64,000 nucleotides of DNA, taken from contig NZ_BDBX01000039.1 of the NCBI RefSeq assembly GCF_001613205.1, positions 1 to 64,000 on the forward strand. The letters are read 5' to 3'. Both the position numbers and the translations under genes were made by a program. Shown here piece by piece: positions 50,612 to 59,877 of the stretch. A model generated the notes under the pieces. It had not been told where the DNA came from, made no database searches, and saw only the letters and a program-made list of their open reading frames with translations. This stretch comes from Nocardia sienata NBRC 100364 (lineage in GTDB: Bacteria > Actinomycetota > Actinomycetes > Mycobacteriales > Mycobacteriaceae). How positions within the stretch are numbered: the stretch's first letter is position 1; every line of letters starts with the position of its first letter.

Positions 50612-50953
50612 ATGACCGAACAGCCCGAAGGCGATGTGCGCGAACTGGCAGAAATCCCCGCCGTGGAGGTGATCAGCCGTGCCGCCGTGATGCTGATGAG
50701 CTCGGCGGCGGAAAAACTCGGGCTCGGCGACGACGATCCGGACAACAGCCCGCGCCGCGATATGGACGAAGCGCGGCGGGTGATCACTGCACTGGCCGGG
50801 CTGATCACCGCCTCGGTGGAATACCTCGGTCCCCACGCGGGACCGTTGCGGGAGGGGCTGCAGTCACTGCAGAAGGCGTTCCGGGAGAGTTCGGCCGTCC
50901 CCGACGCGCCCGGCGCCGGCCCGGGAGAGAAGTACACCGGCCCGGTCTACTGA
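50612..50953 (+). CDS. DUF1844 domain protein
   Basis: 113 residues; DUF1844 pattern AVEVISRAAVMLMSSAAEKLGLGDDDPDNSPRRDMDEARRVITALAGLI. Widespread in actinobacteria, often next to infC, as here (divergent). Nine bases after the DinB gene, so co-transcribed. Function unknown. Confidence 0.9.
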   Translation: MTEQPEGDVRELAEIPAVEVISRAAVMLMSSAAEKLGLGDDDPDNSPRRDMDEARRVITALAGLITASVEYLGPHAGPLREGLQSLQKAFRESSAVPDAPGAGPGEKYTGPVY

Positions 50954-51277
50954 CCTCCACGGATGCTCCCGGCGTCGGCCGACAGGTGGGCGGCAACCGA
51001 GTATCGCCGCTCGCCGGGACCATCCGTTGGCTGCCCGATAGGCCCGGCGACCACCGACGACCAAGATTTACGGCTCCGCACCCGGGCCATGTCCCAGACC
51101 CGGTCACGGCAGTGCGTACCTCGACGCTCCGAGCTGGACACCGGTAACCGACTTCTCCGCCGGTCCAGGCGAATGGGCGCAACCGGCCCCGGTGTGAGCA
51201 GTCGCCGACGCCGCGAGATCGGGAGCGGGTGCTGTTGGGGCCGCCCGGCATCGTGCCGGACGGGCCCGACTCCGTCC
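50954..51277. other. Intergenic region before convergent uvrA
   Basis: 324 bases between the ends of the DUF1844 gene and uvrA. A short perfect hairpin CCGGCA / TGCCGG (51245-51259) about 20 bp past the uvrA stop could serve as terminator. No gene recognised. Confidence 0.4.
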
Positions 51278-54200
51278 TCAGCGCAGGGCAGCGGCCTTGC
51301 GGGCGAGACGTTTCGCCTTCTGTGGGTCCGGCGCCCCCGCAGCGGCTTCCGCTGAGGCGGCGGTCTTCTTCTTCGCCGGTGCCGCGGCCTTGCGGGCCGC
51401 TGGGGCAGACTTTTTCGCCGCACCCTTACCGGCGGCCGCGGGCGCCGGGGCGGCGGGCTCGGCCAGGATCTCCTTCAGGAACTGACCGGTGTAGCTGTCC
51501 GGATTCGCGGCGATGTCCTCGGGTGTCCCGTCACCGACCACTGTGCCGCCACCCGAGCCGCCTTCGGGACCCATATCGATCACCCAGTCCGCGGTTTTGA
51601 TCACGTCCAGGTTGTGCTCGATGACGATCACCGTGTTGCCCTTGTCCACCAGGCCGTTGATCACCGCGAGCAGTTTGCGGATGTCCTCGAAGTGCAGGCC
51701 GGTGGTGGGTTCGTCGAGAATGTAGACCGTCCGCCCGTTGGAGCGTTTCTGCAGTTCTGCGGCGAGTTTCACGCGCTGCGCCTCCCCACCGGACAATGTG
51801 GTCGCGCTCTGCCCGAGTCGCACGTACCCCAGCCCCACATCGACCAGGGTCGACAGGTAGCGGTGGATGGAGGTCACCGGTTCGAAGAACTCGGCGGCCT
51901 CCTCGATGGGCATATCGAGGACCTCGGCAATGGTCTTGCCCTTGTAGTGCACTTCGAGGGTTTCCCGGTTGTAGCGGGCGCCGTGACAGACCTCGCACGG
52001 CACGTACACATCCGGCAGGAAGTTCATCTCGATCTTGAGCGTGCCGTCGCCGGAGCAGGCTTCGCACCGGCCGCCCTTCACATTGAACGAGAACCGGCCC
52101 GGCTGGTACCCGCGCACCTTGGCCTCGGTGGTGGAGGCGAACAGGCTGCGGATCTTGTCGAACACCCCGGTGTAGGTGGCCGGATTGGACCGCGGCGTAC
52201 GCCCGATGGGCGATTGATCCACCCGCACCAGCTTGTCGAGCTGATCGAGGCCGTTGACCCGGGTGTGCCGGCCCGGTACCTGCCGGGCCCCGTTCAGCTT
52301 GTTGGCCATCACGGTCGCCAGGATGTCGTTGACCAGCGTGGACTTACCGGACCCGGAAACACCGGTGACCGCGGTGAGCACACCCAGCGGGAACGCCACA
52401 TCGATACCCCGGAGATTGTTCTCGGTCGCCCCGACCACGGTGACCCGCCGCTTCTTGTTCACCGGGCGCCGCACCAGCGGGATCTCGATCCGTTCCCGGC
52501 CCGACAGGTAGGCACCGGTCAGCGAGTTCTCGTCGGTGAGCAGGTCGGCGTAGGTGCCGCTGTGCACCACCCGGCCGCCGTGTTCGCCGGCGAGCGGACC
52601 GATATCGACCACCCAGTCCGAGGCCCGGATGGTGTCCTCGTCGTGTTCCACCACGATCAGGGTGTTGCCGAGGTTCTTCAACCGGGTCAGCGTCTCGATG
52701 AGGCGCCGGTTGTCGCGCTGGTGCAGACCGATCGACGGCTCGTCGAGCACGTAGAGCACCCCGACCAGGCCCGACCCGATCTGGGTCGCCAGCCGGATAC
52801 GCTGCGCCTCCCCGCCGGAGAGGGTGGCCGCGGCCCGGGACAGGGTCAGGTAGTCCAGGCCGACGTCGAGCAGGAAGCCCAGGCGCGCCTGCACCTCCTT
52901 GAGCACCTGGCCGGCGATGGCCGCCTGCCGTTCGCCCAGCGTCAGCGCGTTCAGGAACTGCGAGCAGTCGCGGATGGACAGTTCGCTGACCTCGGCGATC
53001 GACTTCCGCTCCGAATCCGCCGTGAGGGTGACCGCCAGGATCTCCGGCCGCAATCGCGCCCCGTTGCAGACCGGGCACGGCACATCGCGCATATAGCCCT
53101 CGTAGTGCTCCTTCATCTGCTCGGACTCGGTGGAGTCCAGCCGCCGCTGCAGGAACGGCATGACCCCTTCGAAATCGGCGTAGTAGGAGCGTTTGCGGCC
53201 GTAGCGGTTGGTGTAGACGATATGGACCTGGTCGGAACTGCCCTCGAGGACGGCCTTGCGCGCCCGCGGGGGCAGGTCCCGCCAGGGGGTGTCCAGATCG
53301 AAACCCTGCGCCGCCGCCAATCCGGACAGCAGCCGCAGGAAGTATTCGGCGCTCTGCCCGCGCGACCACGGCGCGATCGCCCCGTCGGCCAGACTCAGCT
53401 CCGGATCGGGCACCACCAGTTCCGGATCGACCTCCTTGCGGATACCCAGACCGGTGCAGTCGGGGCAGGCGCCGTAGGGCGAGTTGAAGGAGAACGAGCG
53501 CGGTTCCAGGTCCTCGATATCGAGGGGATGGCCGTTGGGGCAGGCCAGTTTCTCGGAGAAACGGCGCTCGCGGTCGTGCGCGTGCTCGTCGCGATCGACG
53601 AAATCGAGCACCACGATGCCGTCGGCGAGCCGCAGCGCCGTTTCGATGGAATCGGTGAGCCGCTGTTTGGCGGTCGGTTTCACGGCGAGGCGGTCCACCA
53701 CCACCTCGACATCGTGTTTCTCCTGCTTCTTGAGCTTCGGCGGATCGGTGAGCGGATACACCACCCCGTCCACCCGGACCCGGGCGTAGCCCTGCGCGTG
53801 CAGCTGGTCGAAGAGGTCGACGAACTCGCCCTTGCGGGTGCGCACAACCGGCGCCAGTACCTGGAACCGGACACCCGGTTCCATGGCCAGAACCTGGTCG
53901 ACGATCTGCTGCGGGGTCTGTTTGGCGATCAGCTCCGAGCACACCGGGCAATGCGGGACGCCGGCGCGGGCGTAGAGCAGCCGCAGATAGTCGTGGACCT
54001 CGGTGATTGTGCCGACCGTGGACCGGGGGTTGCGGTTGGTGGATTTCTGGTCGATCGAGACGGCGGGTGAGAGCCCCTCGATGAAGTCCACATCGGGTTT
54101 GTCCATCTGGCCGAGGAACTGCCGGGCGTAGGCCGACAACGATTCCACGTAGCGGCGCTGCCCCTCCGCGAAGATCGTGTCGAACGCCAGGCTGGACTTA

Positions 54201-54310
54201 CCCGACCCGGACAAACCGGTGAAGACGATGAGACTGTCGCGGGGCAGGTCGAGGTCGACCCCTTTGAGGTTGTGCTCCCGTGCTCCGCGCACAGTCAGGC
54301 GTTCCGCCAC
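51278..54310 (-). CDS. uvrA: UvrABC system protein A
   Basis: 1010-residue damage-recognition ATPase of nucleotide excision repair. Two ABC halves: Walker A GLSGSGKSSLAFDT and GVSGSGKSTLVNDI, signatures LSGGEAQRIRLA and LSGGEAQRVKLA. Zinc-finger cysteines: CPNGH...CPDC and CEAC...CEVC. About 60 extra residues follow the normal end FLKEILA: a Lys/Ala/Pro-rich tail ending ARKAAALR, similar to histone-H1-like tails, which could increase DNA binding. uvrB is 8.6 kb away on the same strand. Confidence 0.97.
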   Translation of the reverse strand: MAERLTVRGAREHNLKGVDLDLPRDSLIVFTGLSGSGKSSLAFDTIFAEGQRRYVESLSAYARQFLGQMDKPDVDFIEGLSPAVSIDQKSTNRNPRSTVGTITEVHDYLRLLYARAGVPHCPVCSELIAKQTPQQIVDQVLAMEPGVRFQVLAPVVRTRKGEFVDLFDQLHAQGYARVRVDGVVYPLTDPPKLKKQEKHDVEVVVDRLAVKPTAKQRLTDSIETALRLADGIVVLDFVDRDEHAHDRERRFSEKLACPNGHPLDIEDLEPRSFSFNSPYGACPDCTGLGIRKEVDPELVVPDPELSLADGAIAPWSRGQSAEYFLRLLSGLAAAQGFDLDTPWRDLPPRARKAVLEGSSDQVHIVYTNRYGRKRSYYADFEGVMPFLQRRLDSTESEQMKEHYEGYMRDVPCPVCNGARLRPEILAVTLTADSERKSIAEVSELSIRDCSQFLNALTLGERQAAIAGQVLKEVQARLGFLLDVGLDYLTLSRAAATLSGGEAQRIRLATQIGSGLVGVLYVLDEPSIGLHQRDNRRLIETLTRLKNLGNTLIVVEHDEDTIRASDWVVDIGPLAGEHGGRVVHSGTYADLLTDENSLTGAYLSGRERIEIPLVRRPVNKKRRVTVVGATENNLRGIDVAFPLGVLTAVTGVSGSGKSTLVNDILATVMANKLNGARQVPGRHTRVNGLDQLDKLVRVDQSPIGRTPRSNPATYTGVFDKIRSLFASTTEAKVRGYQPGRFSFNVKGGRCEACSGDGTLKIEMNFLPDVYVPCEVCHGARYNRETLEVHYKGKTIAEVLDMPIEEAAEFFEPVTSIHRYLSTLVDVGLGYVRLGQSATTLSGGEAQRVKLAAELQKRSNGRTVYILDEPTTGLHFEDIRKLLAVINGLVDKGNTVIVIEHNLDVIKTADWVIDMGPEGGSGGGTVVGDGTPEDIAANPDSYTGQFLKEILAEPAAPAPAAAGKGAAKKSAPAARKAAAPAKKKTAASAEAAAGAPDPQKAKRLARKAAALR

Positions 54311-54697
54311 CAGGTCGGTCCCTTCTCGTCATCGTTCGTCGTCGATAGTGCCGCCGCGCCCGTTCGCACCGTGTGGGGTCACACCGTGTCCGCGACAGCG
54401 CGGTGAACGGCCCGATCCGCCCGGCCGGTATCCGCGGCCCGGGCCACAGAGCGGGCCCGCGGTGATGGTAGGACCGACCACCGACAAGTTTCGCCGGACA
54501 GCCGACCTTGACGGTTCACGGAGCGTGGCACGACGACCGCGCCCACCCTCGCTCGGGGGCGCCCCTACCAGGTCCCGGAGCGGGCGCCGGCAGTCGGCGG
54601 CACGCGCCGGCCGGACGGGCTCACCAATCCAGAGTAGGCCAACCCGAGGTGTCCAGGGGGCGTGGCACCGGCCACTTCCTCCCGGTCCCGGCCGCCG
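54311..54697. other. Intergenic region upstream of uvrA
   Basis: 387 bases holding the uvrA promoter region and the end of the ketosynthase gene. I looked for a LexA box (TCGAAC-N4-GTTCGA) and found none that is convincing. No gene recognised. Confidence 0.4.
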
Positions 54698-55870
54698 TCA
54701 GACGGCCGGACCCAGGATCATCGTGGAGTTGATCCCGCCCATCCCGAGCGACAGCTTCGCGGTCAGCCCCGGCCCCGCCGGGGTCGGCCCGTTCAGCAGC
54801 CGCGGATGTGCCGGCGCCACCGTCGGCGGCGCCGGGACGATCCCGCGCTCGTACCCCAGCGCCGCGGCGGCGATCTCCACGGCACCCGACGCGGACTGGC
54901 AATGCCCGGCCAGCGGCTTCATCGAGTACACCGCGGGCCGGTCGCCGAACACGCGGGCGAGCACATCGCGTTCGGCCCGGTCGCACTGGGCGGTACCGGT
55001 GCCGTGCGCGTTGAGGTAACCGATATCGACCGCGCCGACGCCGGCGTCGGACAGGGCGCCCCGCACGCAGTCCACGATCCGGTCGTGGCTCGGCTCCACC
55101 GAGACCACGTGGTGGGCTTCGCTGTTCATCGCCCCACCGAGGACCCGGGCGTAGGCCCGGCCGGAGCCGCGACTCAGCACGAACCCCACCGCCGCTTCCC
55201 CCACACTGAATCCGCGGCTGCCCTCCTGGAACGGCCGGCATCCCTGCAGTGATTCGACGTCGACCGCCGCGGCGCCCAGTTTCGCGAACTGCCGCACCAG
55301 TTCCGGGGTGGCCGACAGATCCGAGGCCACGCACACCACATCGTCCACCAGACCGGCAGCCAGCCACAGTCGCGCCTGCAGGATCGCCACATTGGCCGAG
55401 CTACACGCGGCCGAGACTCCCATCACCGGGCCGGTGAAGCCGAACGCCTGGGTCACCACCGAGACCGGGGTGGACGGCAGCAGCCGCAAGAAGTCCCGGC
55501 CCCCGAACCCGGCACCGGCGGGACCGGAGAAGTCCCGCTGATGCCGGACATCGCCCAGGACGGCCGCGTGCACCAGTCCGACTCGCGGGCCGGGCTCCCA
55601 CCCGCGGGCGCGGGCGTCGGCGACCGCCTCGCCGACCGCCGCGAACACCGCGCGCCCGTACCGGGTGCCGTAGGCGGGATCGCCACCCTCGGGCACCAGC
55701 GCGGCCCAGCCCCCGGTCGCGGGGTCGATTCCGTAGCCGGGCTCGAACCGGGCCGCGGAACGCCCGCTCAGAATTCCCTCCCAGAAGGTCTCGCGCCCCC
55801 AGCCGTATCCGGTGACCGCACCGATCCCGGTGATCGACATAAGATCGATGCTGAAACCGGTCCCCGCCAT
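54698..55870 (-). CDS. Free-standing beta-ketoacyl synthase (KAS II-like)
   Basis: 390-residue thiolase-fold condensing enzyme. Catalytic triad: Cys in SAACSSANVAI, His in NAHGTGT, His in KPLAGHCQSASG; all intact. It has no carrier protein, ketoreductase or other PKS/FAS partner nearby, so its pathway is unknown. The ATG at 55870 follows GAGGAG. Divergent from a PAS-GGDEF gene with an inverted repeat between. Confidence 0.9.
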   Translation of the reverse strand: MAGTGFSIDLMSITGIGAVTGYGWGRETFWEGILSGRSAARFEPGYGIDPATGGWAALVPEGGDPAYGTRYGRAVFAAVGEAVADARARGWEPGPRVGLVHAAVLGDVRHQRDFSGPAGAGFGGRDFLRLLPSTPVSVVTQAFGFTGPVMGVSAACSSANVAILQARLWLAAGLVDDVVCVASDLSATPELVRQFAKLGAAAVDVESLQGCRPFQEGSRGFSVGEAAVGFVLSRGSGRAYARVLGGAMNSEAHHVVSVEPSHDRIVDCVRGALSDAGVGAVDIGYLNAHGTGTAQCDRAERDVLARVFGDRPAVYSMKPLAGHCQSASGAVEIAAAALGYERGIVPAPPTVAPAHPRLLNGPTPAGPGLTAKLSLGMGGINSTMILGPAV

Positions 55871-55922
55871 GACAATCTCCTCGCCGGTCCCCGCCCTCGG
55901 CACCGCCGGGAACACGTCTTGG

Positions 55923-55942
55923 CGTGATCAATCGAGATCACG
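55923..55942. promoter_or_regulatory. Inverted repeat between ketosynthase and GGDEF genes
   Basis: CGTGATC and GATCACG arms, perfect 7 bp, around a 6-bp centre. Located 53 bp upstream of the ketosynthase ATG. A -10-like CATAGT (minus) is just beyond it. Candidate operator; no regulator gene is adjacent. Confidence 0.45.
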
Positions 55943-56013
55943 TCCACTATGTCCGATTTTATGCGTGTGGATACCGGAGTAGAGCCGTGTTTGAATGTCC
56001 GGGTCCGCCGACG

Positions 56014-57357
56014 ATGGGGGTTGGTATGGGAGAGCGCAGGGCGTCCGCCGCCGAGCAACTCGCGCATCGGTACCGCTCCCTGGTCGAGCACTCCCCCGAC
56101 GGCATCTGTGTCCACGAACGCGGCATCGTGGTCTACGCCAATCCGGCGGCCCTGCGGATCATGGGCGCCAAGAACCTGGCCGAGGTCCTCGGCCAGCACA
56201 TCGCCCGTTTCGTGCACCCCGATTACCGCCAGCCCATGTACGAGCGCATCGCCGGTCTGACCGCGACAGGTAACGCGTCCGAACCCACCGAGATGGTGTT
56301 ACTGGCACTGGACGGGCGCGAGGTACCGGTGGAGACCGTCTCGGTGCTCACCGCCTGGCACGATCGCCTCGCCTACCAGGTGGTGATCCACGATCTGACG
56401 GCCCAGAAAGCGGCCGAACGCGCCCAGCGGCGGGCCGAGCAGCACTTCACCACGGTGGTCTCCCAGCTCGAGGAAGGTGTGGCGGTCATCTACCGGGACG
56501 GCACCATCGCCTCGGCCAATCCCGCCACCCGCCGGATCTTCGGAATAGACGACCGGACACCGCTGGTGGGTTCCAATATCACGACGCTCCCCTTGGAACT
56601 GCTGGACTCCAACGGCCGATCGATGCCCAAGGAGAAGCATCCGGTGGCACGCACCCTGGCCACCGGCGAAACCGTTATCGCCTACGTTTTCGCGGTCGTC
56701 CGTCCCGACGGTCAGCGGCGCTGGCTGGCGGTATCGAGCCGGCTGCTGAACCCCGACGAACAGGGCACGGCCGCGGTGTGTTCGTTCGCCGATATCACCG
56801 AATACCTGGCCAGTCGCCGGCAGCTCGAATACCAGGCCACCCACGATCCGCTCACCGGACTGGCCAACCGGTCGCTGATCCTGTCCCAGCTGTCCGGAGC
56901 ACTCGAGGCCACGGGCACCCACCAGGTGTCGACGGTGATGTTCATCGACCTCGACGGCTTCAAATCCATCAACGACACGATGGGCCACGCCATCGGCGAC
57001 ACGGTGCTGCGGATCGTCGCGCACCGGCTACAGCGCGCGTTACGCAGCGAGGATCTGGTGGGCCGGCTCGGCGGTGACGAATTCCTGGTCCTGCTGGCCG
57101 GGCGGCCCGGCGACGAGGAGCTCGAACCGCTGGTCCGGCGATTGCGGGCGGCCATGGCCGAACCGATCGTGGCGCGGGGGCACCGGATCGCGGTGAACGC
57201 GTCCATCGGGGTGACCACCTTGGAACCCGGCGATACGCGCACCCCGGAAGCGGTCCTGCACGATGCCGATGTGGCCATGTACGAGGCCAAATCGCCGAGC
57301 CGCCGCGATGGCACGCGCGGGCGCGGATTGCGCGGCGACAACTCGCATGTCTCGTGA
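56014..57357 (+). CDS. PAS-PAS-GGDEF diguanylate cyclase
   Basis: About 447 residues, soluble. Two PAS domains (first around RYRSLVEHSPDGICVHERG, second around HFTTVVSQLEEGVAVIYRDG) precede a GGDEF domain with an intact active motif GRLGGDEFLVL and an RxxD inhibitory site (RSED) five residues before it. It should make cyclic di-GMP and be product-inhibited. No EAL domain, so no phosphodiesterase here. ATG at 56014 or 56026 (MGERRASAAEQ) preferred to the in-frame ATG at 55924. Confidence 0.92.
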   Translation: MGVGMGERRASAAEQLAHRYRSLVEHSPDGICVHERGIVVYANPAALRIMGAKNLAEVLGQHIARFVHPDYRQPMYERIAGLTATGNASEPTEMVLLALDGREVPVETVSVLTAWHDRLAYQVVIHDLTAQKAAERAQRRAEQHFTTVVSQLEEGVAVIYRDGTIASANPATRRIFGIDDRTPLVGSNITTLPLELLDSNGRSMPKEKHPVARTLATGETVIAYVFAVVRPDGQRRWLAVSSRLLNPDEQGTAAVCSFADITEYLASRRQLEYQATHDPLTGLANRSLILSQLSGALEATGTHQVSTVMFIDLDGFKSINDTMGHAIGDTVLRIVAHRLQRALRSEDLVGRLGGDEFLVLLAGRPGDEELEPLVRRLRAAMAEPIVARGHRIAVNASIGVTTLEPGDTRTPEAVLHDADVAMYEAKSPSRRDGTRGRGLRGDNSHVS

Positions 57358-57483
57358 TCGCACCGGCGTGACCTGCGCGAACAACATCCGATACGAACCC
57401 GCAGTAGACTCGACAACTCTGTGCACGCCATCCCGCCGCGCCCCGCCGAGCCTGTCCCTCCGTGGGTGAGAAGGAGTCCGAAC

Positions 57484-59814
57484 TTGCCCGACAACCGCAC
57501 CGAGGAACGCCCCACCGAACCGGCTCCCGATGTGGCGCCCCCGGATACGGCGACGCGGGACCTCGACCGTGAACAGGCGTACCTGTCGGTGCTGTACGAG
57601 CGGCTCGACGGGATGCGCGCCTACGCCGACAACCGGCTGCGCACCGTGCTGCTGGAAACCGGAGGGACCCCGCAGGCCCGCACCGAACGGGAGTCGTTCA
57701 CCCAGCTCTACACCGAGGACCTGGCCAAATACGACGCCGCCGAGCACGGCCTGTGTTTCGGCCGCATCGATCTCGGCACCGCGGACAACGATCCCGAACA
57801 GCGCTATATCGGCCGGCTGGGCATCCTCGACGAGGACAACGACTACGAACCCCTGCTGCTCGATTGGCGGGCCCCGCTGGCGCGGCCGTTCTACCTGGCC
57901 ACCACCGCCGCACCGGACGGGGTGCTGCGGCGGCGCCACATCCGCTCCCGCAACCGCCGGGTGACCGCGGTCAACGACGAATACCTCGATCTCGAGGCCG
58001 CGCACCGGGCCGGGGTCACCACCTCCGACGGTGGTGTCGGCAGCGAGAGCGCCCTGCTGGCCGCGCTGAACGCCGCCCGCACCGGCCAGATGGCCGACAT
58101 CGTCGAGACGATCCAGAGCGAACAGGACGCGATCATCCGCGCCGAGCACAAGAGCGTGCTGGTCGTGCAGGGTGGCCCGGGCACCGGTAAGACCGCGGTC
58201 GCCCTGCACCGCGCCGCCTATCTCCTGTACACCTACCGCCAGCAACTGGCCAAGAGCGGCGTCCTCATCATCGGCCCCAATGCCACCTTCCTGGACTACA
58301 TCGGTCAGGTGCTGCCGTCGCTCGGTGAGACCGGGGTGCTGCTGTCCACCATCGGCGATCTGTACCCGGGTGTGAAGGCCACGCTCACCGATTCGCTGCG
58401 CGCCGGGGAGTTGAAGGGCTCGACGAATGTGCTGGGCATCCTGAAGAACGCCGTTCGGGATCGCCAGCAGGTGCCGAGTGAACCGATCACCCTGAGCTTC
58501 GACGGCTATCCGGTGACCCTGGACCGCAAGATCGTCACCCGGGCCCGCGGCCGGGCCCGCTCCTCACGTCGCCCGCACAACCTGGCGCGGCCCATCTTCG
58601 CGTCGATGGTGATCGAGGCACTCACCGATCAGCTCGCGCAGACCATGGGCGCCGACCCGGCCGGTAACGGCCGCAGCCTGCTCAGTGCGGCGGATCTGTC
58701 CGAGATCAGCGACGAATTGCGCGCCGACCCGAAAGTCCAGCGCGTGCTGGCCGAGTTGTGGCCGATGCTCACCCCACAGCAGGTGCTGGGCGATCTGTTC
58801 GCCGACCCGGACCGGCTGGAGCGCGCCGCCGGCAAGGTGCTCGATCCGGCCGACCGGGCCGAACTGTTGCGCACCGGTACCGGCGAATTCAGCGCCGCCG
58901 ATGCTCCGCTGCTGGACGAACTGGCCGAACTCCTGGGCACCGACGACGCCGAGGAACGCGAACGCGCCCGGCGGCGCTGGCGCGCCCAGCTGGCCGAGGC
59001 CCAGGACGCCCTGGACATCCTGACCGGATCGGCCCCGCAGGACCTCGAGGACGAACTCGACCCGGAGATCCTGATGGCCTACGACCTCATCGACGCGAGC
59101 CAGCTGGCCGAACGCCAGCAGGTGCGCAACCGCCAGACCACCGCCGAACGCGCCGCGGGCGATCGCACCTGGACCTACGGGCACGTGATCGTGGACGAAG
59201 CGCAGGAACTGTCGGAGATGGCCTGGCGAATGGTGATGCGACGGATCCCGAATCGATGGATCACCGTGGTCGGCGATATCGCGCAGACCGGTGATCCGGC
59301 GGGCGCGCGGTCCTGGGCGGACATGCTGGAGCCGTATGTGGCCAAACGGTGGAAACGCACCGAGCTCACCGTCAACTACCGGACTCCGTCGGAGATCATG
59401 GCGGTGGCGGCGGACGTACTGGCCGCGATCGACCCCACCGCCGAGGTGCCACGCTCGGTGCGCGATTCGGGCGTGCCGCCGCGGGCACACCGGGTCCCGG
59501 CGGCGCACCTGTCGGCGAAGCTTTCCGGTCTGCTCGCCGAGGAGCAGGGTCCGGGCACCGCCGCCGTGCTGACACCCGCTGCCCTGGTGGACGAATTATC
59601 CGGGGTGGCAAGCGAATACGTACGCGTACTGACGGTGACCGAAGCGAAGGGCCTGGAGTTCGACGCGGTGTACCTGGTGGAGCCGGGTGCGGTGATCGCC
59701 GAGTCACCGCGCGGCCGCAACGATCTGTACGTCGCGATCACCCGCGCCACCCAGCGGCTCACCGTGGTGCACAGCGGCGATCTCCCACCGGAGCTGCGGC
59801 GTCTGGCCGAGTGA
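57484..59814 (+). CDS. HelD-like RNA-polymerase-associated UvrD-type ATPase
   Basis: 776-residue SF1 helicase-like protein. Walker A GGPGTGKTAVALHRAAYLLY near residue 225, Walker B VIVDEAQEL near 575, motif III GDIAQTGDPAGARSW, and motif VI YVAITRATQRL at the end. The charged N-terminal helical arm (DREQAYLSVLYERLDGMRAYADNRL) matches HelD/HelR proteins, which release RNA polymerase from DNA; HelR also protects it from rifamycins. The TTG at 57484 follows AAGGAG, so is preferred to the in-frame GTG at 57421. Confidence 0.87.
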   Translation: MPDNRTEERPTEPAPDVAPPDTATRDLDREQAYLSVLYERLDGMRAYADNRLRTVLLETGGTPQARTERESFTQLYTEDLAKYDAAEHGLCFGRIDLGTADNDPEQRYIGRLGILDEDNDYEPLLLDWRAPLARPFYLATTAAPDGVLRRRHIRSRNRRVTAVNDEYLDLEAAHRAGVTTSDGGVGSESALLAALNAARTGQMADIVETIQSEQDAIIRAEHKSVLVVQGGPGTGKTAVALHRAAYLLYTYRQQLAKSGVLIIGPNATFLDYIGQVLPSLGETGVLLSTIGDLYPGVKATLTDSLRAGELKGSTNVLGILKNAVRDRQQVPSEPITLSFDGYPVTLDRKIVTRARGRARSSRRPHNLARPIFASMVIEALTDQLAQTMGADPAGNGRSLLSAADLSEISDELRADPKVQRVLAELWPMLTPQQVLGDLFADPDRLERAAGKVLDPADRAELLRTGTGEFSAADAPLLDELAELLGTDDAEERERARRRWRAQLAEAQDALDILTGSAPQDLEDELDPEILMAYDLIDASQLAERQQVRNRQTTAERAAGDRTWTYGHVIVDEAQELSEMAWRMVMRRIPNRWITVVGDIAQTGDPAGARSWADMLEPYVAKRWKRTELTVNYRTPSEIMAVAADVLAAIDPTAEVPRSVRDSGVPPRAHRVPAAHLSAKLSGLLAEEQGPGTAAVLTPAALVDELSGVASEYVRVLTVTEAKGLEFDAVYLVEPGAVIAESPRGRNDLYVAITRATQRLTVVHSGDLPPELRRLAE

Positions 59815-59830
59815 GGCCGCTGGAACGCGG

Positions 59831-59865
59831 CCGCCCCGTCCGGAGCCGGGCTCCGGGCGGGGCGG
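59831..59865. terminator. Bidirectional hairpin terminator
   Basis: Stem of 16 bp with a single T-G wobble: CCGCCCCG-T-CCGGAGC against GCTCCGG-G-CGGGGCGG, 3-nt loop. It lies in the 63-bp gap between the convergent HelD-like and stress-protein genes and could serve both. Confidence 0.75.
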
Positions 59866-59877
59866 TGGTCCGCGGTA

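Noticed and set aside
50963..51355. 130-codon frame overlapping the uvrA 3' end
   Set aside because: Low-complexity Arg/Ser-rich translation that overlaps uvrA; no homology recognised.
51614..54070. An 818-codon open frame opposite uvrA
   Set aside because: Mirror of uvrA codon bias; no ribosome-binding site or recognisable motif.
54311..54697. LexA box for uvrA
   Set aside because: Only scattered CGTTCG and GTTCGC fragments; none has the two-half-site TCGAAC-N4-GTTCGA arrangement.
57358..57483. Rifamycin-associated element upstream of the HelD-like gene
   Set aside because: No long GC palindrome of the expected kind is present in the short upstream region.
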